Positions 17,078 through 24,962 of a stretch of 64,000 nucleotides of DNA are shown in pieces. Positions within the stretch are counted from its first letter, which is position 1; every line of letters begins with the position of its first letter. Origin of the DNA: Bog-473 sp963788125. GTDB lineage: Bacteria; Actinomycetota; Acidimicrobiia; Acidimicrobiales; RAAP-2. The notes under the pieces are model-generated. The model did no database searches. It was not told where the DNA came from and saw nothing but the letters and a program-made list of their open reading frames with translations. Made by a program: the position numbers and the translations under genes. The stretch lies in NCBI GenBank assembly GCA_963788125.1, contig CAWBFN010000002.1, positions 1,798,001-1,862,000 on the forward strand. Reading direction: 5' to 3'.

Positions 17078-17530
17078 ATGACTACAGACTCGAAATACGG
17101 TCCTGAGGTGCTGTTGCCAATCCTGCTGCGGCCTGGCCGCGGTGTCTACGGCAGGTTCATTCGCGAGGCGCTGGCCGACGCGGGGTTCAACGACATGCCC
17201 GCCAATGGCGGCTACGTCCTCGGGCTCATCGAGTCGGGGGTTTTCGCGCTGAGCGACGTCATCGCCGATATGGGTGTGTCCAAGCAAACGGCGAGCCAAC
17301 TGGTCGATACCCTGGTGATACGTGGTTACCTCGAACGATCGGCAGACCCTGACGATCGGCGACGGGTGCTCGTCAGCCTCACTGAGCGCGGGAAGGCAGC
17401 GTCGGACGCCGTGTTTGCCACGGTCGAGGAGATCGACGCGCGGCTTGTCGCAGCCGTGGGTGCCGAGCGCATGGCGCACACGAAAGAGACGCTCGCCGCG
17501 TTGGTCAATCTGTGGCCGCCCTCGAAGTGA
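17078..17530 (+). CDS. MarR-family transcriptional regulator
   Basis: 150 aa winged-helix DNA-binding protein, probably dimeric. The recognition region is ALSDVIADMGVSKQTASQLV (about 57-76), followed by the wing LERSADPDDRRRVLVSLTERG, which has the conserved DxRRR and LTxxG features of MarR. The helices at both ends fit the dimer interface. The short spacing to the promoter suggests a very short leader; a weak GGGGG precedes the ATG. The adjacent genes give no obvious target apart from itself. Ligand unknown. Confidence 0.92.
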   Translation: MTTDSKYGPEVLLPILLRPGRGVYGRFIREALADAGFNDMPANGGYVLGLIESGVFALSDVIADMGVSKQTASQLVDTLVIRGYLERSADPDDRRRVLVSLTERGKAASDAVFATVEEIDARLVAAVGAERMAHTKETLAALVNLWPPSK

Positions 17531-17654
17531 GCAAGGGCGACCCCCTCATCCTGGCGTATGTCTCGGAACCCAAGTGCCGATGGACGATAGGACGGGAGGC
17601 CGAGGCGGCGGCCTTGCTGTTGCCTATACCCGTTTGATTCAGGATGCTCGGTTC

Positions 17655-18212
17655 CTAGCCAAAGCTCACGGTGCCAGTGCCGGTAATCGTGGCGAAGAAG
17701 CCGGGAGGGTTCGGGCCACTGTTACTCGTGTTGCACTGGCCCTTCTTTGATCCGCTCGTGTAGAACGGCCCGACGAAGGCAAAGTTCGCGGTGAGGGTCA
17801 CCGAGCCGGTGATGCCACTGTACGCCTTGGTCCCGCTGACGATGGGAGCGGGCGCACTGGCGACAAATGATCCTGAACACGACGTGACGTTGAAGTCCGT
17901 TGGCTGAGCGTTGCTGGTGGCCTTGTTGAACTGCTGCCCATCGACCAGTATGTTCCCCTTCTTCATGACGAGCAGTTCATAGCCACCCTTCTTCTGTGGC
18001 TTACCCGAAGCGTTGGCATTGACAGTTTTGCCGTAGTCACCGACTACTCCAGTCATGACGATCGTGCCCCCGCTCCCTGTGATGCTCGGGGTCACCCATA
18101 CCTTGATGGCGCCATTTGCCGGGGTAGTTGCCCCGAAGGCGGCTTCACTTCCGACCAATGACCCACCCAGAAGCAGAGTTATACCGAGCACAGCTTTGAC
18201 GACTCCTGTCAT
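17655..18212 (-). CDS. Secreted beta-rich protein, unknown function
   Basis: 185 aa from ATG 18212, with AGGAG six bases upstream. A signal peptide (about residues 1-29, ending EAAFGA) is followed by a beta-rich domain with many Gly, Thr and Ser residues: GSGGTIVMTGVVGDYG, then YELLVMKKGNILVD, then AYSGITGSVTLTANFAFVGP. The last stretch is reminiscent of the allene-oxide-cyclase/dirigent beta-barrel (GxYxGxxG), but this is a weak resemblance. Two Cys could form a disulfide. Probably an exported binding or matrix protein. Confidence 0.65.
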   Translation of the reverse strand: MTGVVKAVLGITLLLGGSLVGSEAAFGATTPANGAIKVWVTPSITGSGGTIVMTGVVGDYGKTVNANASGKPQKKGGYELLVMKKGNILVDGQQFNKATSNAQPTDFNVTSCSGSFVASAPAPIVSGTKAYSGITGSVTLTANFAFVGPFYTSGSKKGQCNTSNSGPNPPGFFATITGTGTVSFG

Positions 18213-18445
18213 GATTCTCCTAAAAGGGGTGACGTTGAAAACCGGTTCAGTCGGTGGCCGTGTAAGCATGCGCCACTCGCAGGGCTTCGCCCATGGTGCC
18301 AACACATAAACCCTTGGGGGTGCCAGCACCACCGGGTCACTCGAGGAGAGCCGGGTACTTGGTTCATGCCGGACTAACCAGACGGCGGCCCTCGGCTAGA
18401 TGGTCTGCGGTCGGGATTGCTACCGTCGCCGACCGGAGGTGAACT

Positions 18446-19093
18446 ATGGCTGACGAGGAACAGGCACCGCAATCCCGTGTGACGCTGGGTAAGGGCAGGA
18501 TGGAGGCGTTCAGCGATGGAGTGCTGGCCATCGCCATTACGTTGCTCGTGCTCGATGTCGCAGTCCGCCCGCCCGGTTCTCCAACCGAAGAGTTCCTACG
18601 TGGCTGGCCGTCCTATCTCGCCTATCTCGTGAGTTTCCTCACCATCGGTGGTGCATGGATCGCCCATCACGGCCTCACCGACGGCCTCGATCGGGTCGAC
18701 CGGATCTTCCTACGGCTCAATCTCCTGTTCCTACTGGTGGTCTCCTTCCTGCCGTTTCCGACGAGGCTTGTTGCAGAGGCCATTGACAAGAGCACGGACT
18801 GGCAGCGGATGTCAGCGGTCGTATACGGACTCACGCTTCTGATGATCCGGCTTGTGTTCACCGCTTTGTCCGCCTACGTCCGAAGAGCGCACCTGCGTGG
18901 ACCGGGCGTTGAGGATCCTGACCTCACGGAAGCGCGCAGCAAGTTCCGCGTTGCTGTCGGCGGCTACGTGGTCACTATCTTGCTCGGCCTCTTGGTTCCG
19001 ATCGTTGCTATTTGCCTCTATTTCGCCATAGCGATCTTCTTGATGGTGCCGTTCCGGACTGTCGCCCACTCGCTCTTCGGTCGTGCGCCGTGA
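18446..19093 (+). CDS. TMEM175-family potassium channel (DUF1211)
   Basis: 215 aa integral membrane protein. The family signature RMEAFSDGVLAIAITLLVLD is at about residues 18-37, and five to six further helices follow, with a WIAHHGLTDGLDRVDR loop between. Bacterial TMEM175 proteins form K+-permeable channels through conserved hydrophobic residues in the first helix, here the Ile/Leu of AIAITLL. The ATG is preceded by GGAGGTGAAC. It is monocistronic and faces the same way as the sigma-regulator genes further right. Role in K+ homeostasis is inferred from the family. Confidence 0.88.
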   Translation: MADEEQAPQSRVTLGKGRMEAFSDGVLAIAITLLVLDVAVRPPGSPTEEFLRGWPSYLAYLVSFLTIGGAWIAHHGLTDGLDRVDRIFLRLNLLFLLVVSFLPFPTRLVAEAIDKSTDWQRMSAVVYGLTLLMIRLVFTALSAYVRRAHLRGPGVEDPDLTEARSKFRVAVGGYVVTILLGLLVPIVAICLYFAIAIFLMVPFRTVAHSLFGRAP

Positions 19094-19446
19094 ACGCCTG
19101 GGAGGCCGTCACCGACGACCTACTGAACGGATGAAGCAGCCCAGCTCGCGCCCCCGTGGTTGTCACCTGTGCCGCTCCGAGCTCCCCGGATCCACATCGG
19201 GGATACCAGGCACGGTGTACCCAGCCGTTCCCACAATCCGAAGGTCCGTTCGCGTGGCGATCGTTCCGTAGCTCGCTTCTGCGGTGCCTCTGACTCGCTT
19301 GAATACCGGTTTGGATACGCAACGGGGGGTATCACTAAGGACATGATCGATGCCCTCGTCGCCGTCGCGACGCCCAAAGTGCGTACGGCACCATGCTGGT
19401 CGGCTGATCTCGTACCCCGCTCGGCCGCCATTGTCTGGAGTTGGTA
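19094..19446. other. Intergenic, no feature seen
   Basis: About 350 bases between the TMEM175 gene and the next start. Several short frames exist but none has a plausible start, codon pattern or motif. A promoter for the gene at 19447 is expected here; I could not identify a clear one. Confidence 0.35.
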
Positions 19447-19818
19447 ATGGCGGAGGAACAGGAGACGCAAAAGGATCCCGTTCTCACCGCTCTGACTAGC
19501 CTGTCTGATGTCGCACAGTCCGGCGCGGGCGACCTTGTCGAAATCAACAAGGATCTCGCCCAGATGCGCCAGCATCGGGAGCAAGGATGGTCATGGCGAC
19601 GGATCGTGAGTGACGGCGATGTCCTTGGCCCGTTGTCGTTGCTCACCAAAATCGCCGGCGACCTTGCACGAGGCATCGGCGGGCTACGCCGGGCGTTGGC
19701 TGTGGGACTCCACCGCGAGGGGATGCAGGTCAGGGAGATCGCCTCTCTTTTTGAGGTATCCCGACAGCGCGTCACCGCGCTGATTCGTCCTCGGGACGCC
19801 GATGAGCGTGCGGGTTGA
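19447..19818 (+). CDS. Small protein with C-terminal helix-turn-helix
   Basis: 123 aa from ATG 19447 (GGAG seven bases upstream). The N-terminal half is helical and acidic. The C-terminal third, GLHREGMQVREIASLFEVSR then QRVTALI, is a good helix-turn-helix of the sigma-region-4/LuxR shape. There is also WSWRRIVSDGDVLG in the middle, suggesting a second small DNA- or protein-binding element. It is a probable DNA-binding regulator of unknown target, positioned just ahead of STAS and HATPase genes that control sigma factors in other bacteria. Confidence 0.65.
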   Translation: MAEEQETQKDPVLTALTSLSDVAQSGAGDLVEINKDLAQMRQHREQGWSWRRIVSDGDVLGPLSLLTKIAGDLARGIGGLRRALAVGLHREGMQVREIASLFEVSRQRVTALIRPRDADERAG

Positions 19819-19995
19819 ACGGGGGATCGGAAGGTCCTCCGTCCCACCCACTTTCGCGCAACTCCCCATTGCGTTGAAATGGCCGTGTAGCTGGGAATAT
19901 CATGCCAGCAACCGGGCCAAAGGGTGCCCGAGTTGACGCTGGTGAGGGGCAGCGACCGTCACTCCGAGTTGGAACAGCTGCTTGGGAGGATGACC

Positions 19996-20427
19996 ATGAC
20001 CCTGGGGAAGATCCCGCTTAGCGATGATGCCGCTGCCGTCGAATCCGACCAGCTACCCGCTCTCGGGGACGAGTCACCACCGTTCGCGGTGGCGGTGAGC
20101 AAAGAGGAAAACCGAACCCGGGTAACAATCAAGGGCGAGCTCGACCTGGCTACGGCACCGGTCTTGGCGAATCAGTTGCGCAACGTCACCGCGAACTGGG
20201 GGGGTGACGTGGTGATCGAGATGAGTCTGGTCAGCTTCATCGATTCAACTGGCTTTTCCGTGCTTGTCTCACACCACCTGGCACTGCAGGCTAAGGACCG
20301 GAATCTTACTCTCCTCAACCCCACGTCGACGGCACGTCGGCTCATGCAAATAACGGGACTGACCGACATGTTCACGATCGAGCTCAACCAGGACACCGGC
20401 ACAGATGCTGCCACCAAATGGGCGTGA
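19996..20427 (+). CDS. STAS-domain anti-sigma factor antagonist (SpoIIAA/RsbV-like)
   Basis: 143 aa from ATG 19996, six bases after TGGGAGG; a GTG at 19924 in the same frame would add 24 residues but lacks a ribosome binding site. The STAS domain covers about residues 35-138: TRVTIKGELDLATAPVLANQ, then VVIEMSLVSFIDSTGFSVLV with the conserved phosphorylatable Ser in DSTG. Such proteins bind and release anti-sigma kinases. A matching HATPase-type protein is encoded at 20781-21140, with a broken second STAS copy between them on the other strand. Confidence 0.88.
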   Translation: MTLGKIPLSDDAAAVESDQLPALGDESPPFAVAVSKEENRTRVTIKGELDLATAPVLANQLRNVTANWGGDVVIEMSLVSFIDSTGFSVLVSHHLALQAKDRNLTLLNPTSTARRLMQITGLTDMFTIELNQDTGTDAATKWA

Positions 20428-20461
20428 AGTCCGACCGATCGACACACCTTCGGACGCTCAT

Positions 20462-20689
20462 TCAAATGGAGGACCGGCTTGGATCTGGTGCCGTTCGTGC
20501 CTCGGCAGTCCCGTGGTCGACGTTGAGGAACTCCCGCAAGTGCGTTGTCTCGATCATCCTTGACACGTTCGGTCGCGGCGAGCGCACCACCAGGCGGGCT
20601 CCACGGGCCATCAGGCGTTTTTGCGCGGCGATGAGGACAGAGATTCCCGTGCTATCGATGAAGGAGAGGGCGGAGCACTCAAGGATCAC
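20462..20689 (-). pseudogene. N-terminally truncated STAS-domain copy
   Basis: 75 residues beginning at the third STAS strand: VILECSALSFIDSTGISVLI with the conserved Ser, then ARLVVRSPRPNVSRMIETT. The normal first 40 residues (strands 1-2 and helix 1) are missing; upstream in frame there is a TAG at once and unrelated sequence. It is convergent with the intact STAS gene and clearly paralogous to it. A half STAS domain is unlikely to fold, so I call it a remnant. Confidence 0.7.
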
Positions 20690-20780
20690 CTAACGCATCG
20701 GCTCTGGGGGGCCCTCGGAAGGCACGGCGGATGGTACAGCGGGCCATCCGTGGGTATAGATCAGACCGGGAGCGCTCATT

Positions 20781-21140
20781 TTGACCAGCCGATTTGCCGA
20801 CTTCGCTTTGTACCCAGCCGCCGCCCGTGGAGGCGTTCGGTCGACGTTGGCCGGGGTCGATCCTGAAGTGGTCGAGATCGCCGCGTTGCTCGTGTCTGAG
20901 TTGGTCACCAATGCCATCGTTCACGGGTCCGGAGAGGCATCCCTCGTTGTCGAAGTGGGTGACGGACATGTCCACGTCGAGGTGGCCGACTCCGGGCCGA
21001 CGCTCGATCTCCGACCGCTCCAGGTGGATCCGTCCAGCGAGCACGGGCGGGGACTGGCGACAGTGGATGCTCTGGCCTCCTCTTGGGGCGTCGAGCCTCG
21101 ACTGGCGGGCAAGGCGGTCTGGTTCGACCTCACTTTGTAG
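20781..21140 (+). CDS. HATPase anti-sigma factor-like protein (RsbW type)
   Basis: 119 aa GHKL-fold ATP-binding protein, probable serine kinase or sigma-binding partner of the nearby STAS protein. The N-box is ELVTNAIVHGSG (about 39-50), the G1 box VEVADSGP (67-74) and the G2-like box EHGRGLATVDALA (87-99). Start is TTG 20781, seven bases after GGGAG; no better upstream start is in frame. It is one of the compact actinobacterial single-domain forms. No sigma factor gene is in the window, so the target is unknown. Confidence 0.85.
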   Translation: MTSRFADFALYPAAARGGVRSTLAGVDPEVVEIAALLVSELVTNAIVHGSGEASLVVEVGDGHVHVEVADSGPTLDLRPLQVDPSSEHGRGLATVDALASSWGVEPRLAGKAVWFDLTL

Positions 21141-21210
21141 GCAACGCCCGGTTTATTCGCCACTCTGCTGGGTACCACAGGTGTACCCGAATAGGAAGGG
21201 GGAAGAGTAA

Positions 21211-21462
21211 ATGGCTGGTCCTGGATTAGTAACCAGCATCATCGTGTTCGCAGTTGGAGCGATCTTGCGCTTCGCGGTGACCATGAGCACCTATCAGCAT
21301 GGATTCAACGTGCACACCGTTGGCGTCATCTTGATGATCGTGGGCGCAGTGGGAGCCCTTCTGTCGCTCATCGCCATGATGAGCACCGGCATGGGCAGGC
21401 ACCGAACGGTCGTCGACGACGGGCGGGGAAACGTCATTCGCCGCGACGACACCTACATCTAA
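21211..21462 (+). CDS. Two-helix membrane protein, DUF6458-like
   Basis: 83 aa from ATG 21211 with GGAAGGGGGAAG upstream. Two helices: about residues 7-26 (SIIVFAVGAILRFAVTM) and 35-58 (VGVILMIVGAVGALLSLIAM), then a short tail with RTVVDDGRGNVIRRDD. The AVGAILRFAV and GVILMIVGAVG patterns match a small actinobacterial family (DUF6458). It is the first gene of a short operon that continues with a hydrophobic 54-aa protein and ends at a strong hairpin. Function unknown. Confidence 0.8.
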   Translation: MAGPGLVTSIIVFAVGAILRFAVTMSTYQHGFNVHTVGVILMIVGAVGALLSLIAMMSTGMGRHRTVVDDGRGNVIRRDDTYI

Positions 21463-21493
21463 CACCTAGATATAACTAACAGGAGAGAGACAC

Positions 21494-21658
21494 ATGTTAC
21501 TTTTGCTGGCACTTTTGCTTGTCCTGCTGTTCTTCGGCTTAGGGTTCACCGCCCACCTATTGTGGATCGTGGCGGTCGTGCTGCTCGTTCTTTGGCTCGT
21601 GGGATTGGCCATCGGGCGGGGAGAATCTGCGGGAAGACACCACTTCTATCGCTGGTAA
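21494..21658 (+). CDS. 54-aa hydrophobic membrane protein (paralogue of 15603-15752)
   Basis: MLLLLALLLVLLFFGLGFTA then HLLWIVAVVLLVLWLVGLAI and a basic tail GRGESAGRHHFYRW: two membrane helices in 54 residues. AACAGGAGAGAG precedes the ATG. Same family as the 49-aa protein near 15.6 kb (FGxGFxxxxLWIVAxVLxxxWxxGL in both). It is cotranscribed with the DUF6458-like gene and terminated by the hairpin at 21713. Likely stress-related, but this is inference. Confidence 0.78.
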   Translation: MLLLLALLLVLLFFGLGFTAHLLWIVAVVLLVLWLVGLAIGRGESAGRHHFYRW

Positions 21659-21712
21659 CGACCGTCAGCGCTCGAGGGCAGTACGTACGTCGCTCAAGAG
21701 CTAATCAGTAAC

Positions 21713-21751
21713 CTCAGTAAGAGGGCGACCGACGGCCGCCCTCTTACTGAG
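21713..21751. terminator. Perfect 15-bp inverted repeat, terminator
   Basis: CTCAGTAAGAGGGCG (21713-21727) and its exact complement (21737-21751) surround a 9-base loop, about 55 bases after the stop at 21658. It is the strongest simple hairpin between these genes and should end the 21211-21658 transcript. The tail is not T-rich. Confidence 0.75.
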
Positions 21752-21782
21752 CATCCCAATCGACCGACGCGGGGGTCACCTC

Positions 21783-21944
21783 ATGGTAAAAGTCCTCCTC
21801 GTAATTTTGTGCTTGTTCCTGCCGTTCCTGGCTGTCCTCATAAAGGATGGTCCGTGTTTGAAAGTCCTCTGGGCTTTCTTACTCCAGCTCCTTGGGCACA
21901 TCCCTGGTGTCATCTACGGCATCTACCAGGTGGTGAAGGACTAA
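21783..21944 (+). CDS. Pmp3/YqaE family small membrane protein
   Basis: 53 aa: MVKVLLVILCLFLPFLAVLI, then DGPCLKVLWAFLLQLLGHIP and GVIYGIYQVVKD. This matches the Pmp3/YqaE (UPF0057) pattern of two short helices, with PPLAV-like and LGxIPGxIxAxY signatures. Family members respond to salt, cold or membrane stress and affect membrane potential in yeast and plants. The ribosome binding site is weak. It starts 32 bases after the hairpin, so it is likely a separate unit in the same stress-flavoured neighbourhood. Confidence 0.85.
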   Translation: MVKVLLVILCLFLPFLAVLIKDGPCLKVLWAFLLQLLGHIPGVIYGIYQVVKD

Positions 21945-22082
21945 CCTTCGACGCCCCGGCTGCAGCACCCATCAACGGGGTTACTGTGCCCGCAAGGAGT
22001 CTTTCCGGCTGGAACGCGCCGTCACCGCGCCGGACCAATCCTCGGGCGACCACAGAGCGGGTCTCTTCCCGACGTCTCGTTG

Positions 22083-22649
22083 TCATGATGAGACGCTGAC
22101 GCGGTAGCGAAGATGAACGACGCCGTTTTCGAAGCGGTGCTCATCGAGAAGTTCGAGTTGCGCGCGGACGTTGTCCGGCAGGGCGCGTTTTCCGCCACCA
22201 ACCACGATTGGGCATAAGAAGAGATGGCATTCGTCGACCAGCCCGGCGCCGATCGCCTCGCCGGCGAGCTCGCCGCCGGCGACTGAGATGTCGGCCGTCG
22301 AGGATAGCTTCAACCGCCGGATCGCGGCCGGTTCGAACTCGCGCTCGATTCGCGTCCTCGCGCTCGATGGTGTCTGAAGCGTACGTGAGTACACGATCTT
22401 CTCAGCTGCCCGCCAGATCCCGGCATAGTCCCGATATACCATCGGCACATCGGCCTCGGTGCGCACGGTCTCCCAGAACACCATCGTCTCGTACATCCGT
22501 CGGCCGTAGAGGTAGGTGCCGATCGACCGGTCGAGATCGTTGACGAAGGCATGCACATCGTCATCCGGCTCCGCCCAGTCGAACTTGCCCTCCGCGTCCT
22601 CAAAGTACCCGTCAAGCGAGCTGATGACCGAATAGATCAGCTTGGTCAT
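22083..22649 (-). CDS. Dihydrofolate reductase family protein (RibD C-terminal fold)
   Basis: 188 aa NADPH-binding protein of the YyaP/RibD_C type. It begins MTKLIYSVISSLDGYFEDAE, a family hallmark, with GTYLYGRRMYETMVFWE after the first domain and GAGLVDECHLFLCPIVVGGG near the C-terminus. These proteins are homologous to dihydrofolate reductase but their substrates are mostly unknown. A GGAGGG lies 3-8 bases before the ATG. Monocistronic and convergent with the Pmp3 gene. Confidence 0.88.
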   Translation of the reverse strand: MTKLIYSVISSLDGYFEDAEGKFDWAEPDDDVHAFVNDLDRSIGTYLYGRRMYETMVFWETVRTEADVPMVYRDYAGIWRAAEKIVYSRTLQTPSSARTRIEREFEPAAIRRLKLSSTADISVAGGELAGEAIGAGLVDECHLFLCPIVVGGGKRALPDNVRAQLELLDEHRFENGVVHLRYRVSVSS

Positions 22650-22941
22650 GTCCCCTCCAATCGATCGTTACCCTGTAGCCCAGACCGTACAGAAGTGAGA
22701 CGGCGATCCGCGCCCAGAATCATCGATCCGGCCTCTGTGACGGACGGGTCAGATCGACGGATTCCACCAAGGCCTGACGTCGTGGCTTGCCAGACCACAG
22801 CCGAGGCAACCTGGTGATTCACGAACGCCAGTCACGCGCAGTACCTAAGAACCTGGCCGGCGCGGCATCGTGGCAGAGAGCCGAATCCACTGGCTATAGA
22901 GGAGGATACCGTCGGGTGACCCCCCGTCGAAGAGGAGCGCC

Positions 22942-24641
22942 ATGGACTCGACCCCCGAAGTGAACCGATTCATTCTGCCGATCCACGATCCTCAGCCCAT
23001 CGGCATCACGACCTACGACGCCGCGGTATCAAGTTGAGCCGATTCCATACCACCGCCCTGTGCGCACCGACGAGGGCGGCTCTCCTCACCGGGCGAAATC
23101 ACCACACTGTCGGCATGGGGTCGATCACACCGAGACCGCCACGTCCGCACCGGGGTACACCTCGATCCGCCCGAAGTCCACGGCACCGCTGGCCGAGATC
23201 CTCAAGCAGAACGGCTACTCGACGGCTCAGTTCGGAAAGTGTCATGAGGTCCCGGTATGGAAGACCAGCCCGGTCGGACCATTCGACCTGTGGCCGACAG
23301 GGAGCGGCTTCGACTCCTTCTACGGCTTCATCGGGGGCGAGACCAACCAGTTCTACCCTGCCCTCTACGAGGGCACCACTCCCATTGAGCCGCCGTCTAC
23401 TCCGGCCGAGGGCTACCACCTCACCGACGACATGACTGACAAGGCCATCGCCTGGTTCCGCCAGCAACGAGCGCTGCAGACCGACAAGCGGTTCTTCGTG
23501 TACTACGCCCCCGGCGCCACCCACGCCCCCCACCATGTCGCCCCCGAGTGGTCGGACAGGTACAGAGGCCGCTTCGACGCCGGGTGGGATGTCCTGCGGG
23601 AACGGGTCTTCGCTCGGCAGAAAGAACTGGGCGTCATCCCGGCCGACGCCGATCTCACCGCTCGTCCGGAGGAGATTCAGGCCTGGGACGAGGTGCCCGA
23701 CATCTTGAAGCCCGTGCTCGCCCGCCAGATGGAGGTCTACGCCGGGTTCTTGGAGCACACCGACCACGCCGTCGGTCGAGTCATCGGCGCGCTCGAAGAA
23801 CTGCAAGTCCTCGACGACACCCTGATCTACTACATCATCGGCGACAACGGGGCCAGCGCCGAAGGCACACCGAACGGGACGTTCAACGAGCTGTTCTCGT
23901 TGAACGGAGCCGCCGCCTTCGAGACGGCAGAGTTCATGGCGGCCAACATCGACAAGTTCGGGACACCCGAGGCGTACAACCACTATGCCGTCGGTTGGGC
24001 ACACGCCATGTGCACGCCCTACCAGTGGACCAAACAGGTCGCCTCGCACTTCGGGGGGACCCGTAATGGCACGATCGTCCACTGGCCCAACGGATTCAGC
24101 GCCAGGGGGAAGATCCGAAACCAGTTCCACCACGTCATCGACGTCGCCACCACCGTCCTGGACGTGGCCCATCTTCCCGAGGGCGGGGCTCGTGGTGTGA
24201 TCGTGGCCCAGGGGGGGAGCCTTTGGTGGCTGGTCCCCCTACCTCAACGACGGTGTGCCAACCCACTGCTACAACCTGCTCGGACTCAATCGAATCAAAG
24301 CCACAGGGGTCGAGCCGCTCAGTCCGGGAGGCCATCAGGTCAGGGTCGAGTTTGTCTACGACGGAGACGGCCTGGCCAAGGGCGGCGACACGTCCTTGTT
24401 CGTCGACGGATCCAAGGTCGGATCGGCACGGCAGGAGGCCAGCATCCCGATGTTGTTCTCGGGAGATGAGACCTTGGACGTCGGCGTGGACTACGGGTCA
24501 TCGGTCAGCGACGACTACGCACCGGACACGAGTCGGTTCACCGGCACCGTGAACTGGGTCCAACTGGACCAAGGTGCGGACGATCACTCACATCTGATCA
24601 ACCCCGAGGACCGGCTCTCGGTCGCGATGGCGAGGCAGTAG
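22942..24641 (+). pseudogene. Arylsulfatase pseudogene, three lesions
   Basis: Start ATG 22942 has GAGGAG upstream. Residues PIHDPQPIGITTYDA are followed by an out-of-frame deletion (about 50 residues, including the first metal-binding Asp pair). The frame then carries FHTTALCAPTRAALLTG, the formylglycine site CxPxR. A 2-base gain near 23129 shifts it to a long intact stretch, ITETATSAPGY to HVIDVATTVLDVAHLPEG. After about 24210 a central block of roughly 150-200 residues is missing and the frame shifts again to GGHQVRVEFVYDGDGLAKGG...NWVQLDQGADDHSHLI at the C-terminus. About 570 codons remain of the usual 770. Not functional. Confidence 0.85.
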
Positions 24642-24745
24642 TCGAAAGAGGGCGGTCGCCCCAGCCGAGAGTTCCTGCCGGCGGCGTCGTGGGGAGGAGC
24701 GGAATCATTGAAGTTGCGAAAGCTCCTCCTAGTTCCCTACGTGAG

Positions 24746-24783
24746 GGCCACCTAATTAATTAGGGTGGCCTAACTCAGGGAGA
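24746..24783. promoter_or_regulatory. Palindrome with iron-box-like half
   Basis: CCTAATTAATTAGG is a perfect 14-bp palindrome inside a near-perfect GGCCA...GTGGCC repeat (24746-24770). Overlapping it, TTAGGGTGGCCTAAC (from 24760) resembles the DtxR/IdeR box TTAGGTTAGGCTAACC. The rest of the gap 24642-24962 has only a short frame (24789-24906) with no recognised product, so what this site would control is unclear. Confidence 0.35.
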
Positions 24784-24962
24784 GGCGAGGTTGGACAACC
24801 AGAACTCGCCGGGTACGCCCACCTGTTGGGCTCGTTCGGCCACGACATGGCTGGGAGCGGCCTGGCGCTATCCGCCCTGTCGCCGCGCATGAAGGTGCCG
24901 GCATGATGAGCTACATCAAGGTCGTGGCGCCGAAGACAACGCCCTCGGGTTGAGCGTGCCGG

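Noticed and set aside
23099..24172. Minus-strand open frame of 357 codons
   Set aside because: Antisense of the sulfatase pseudogene; no domain and no start signal.
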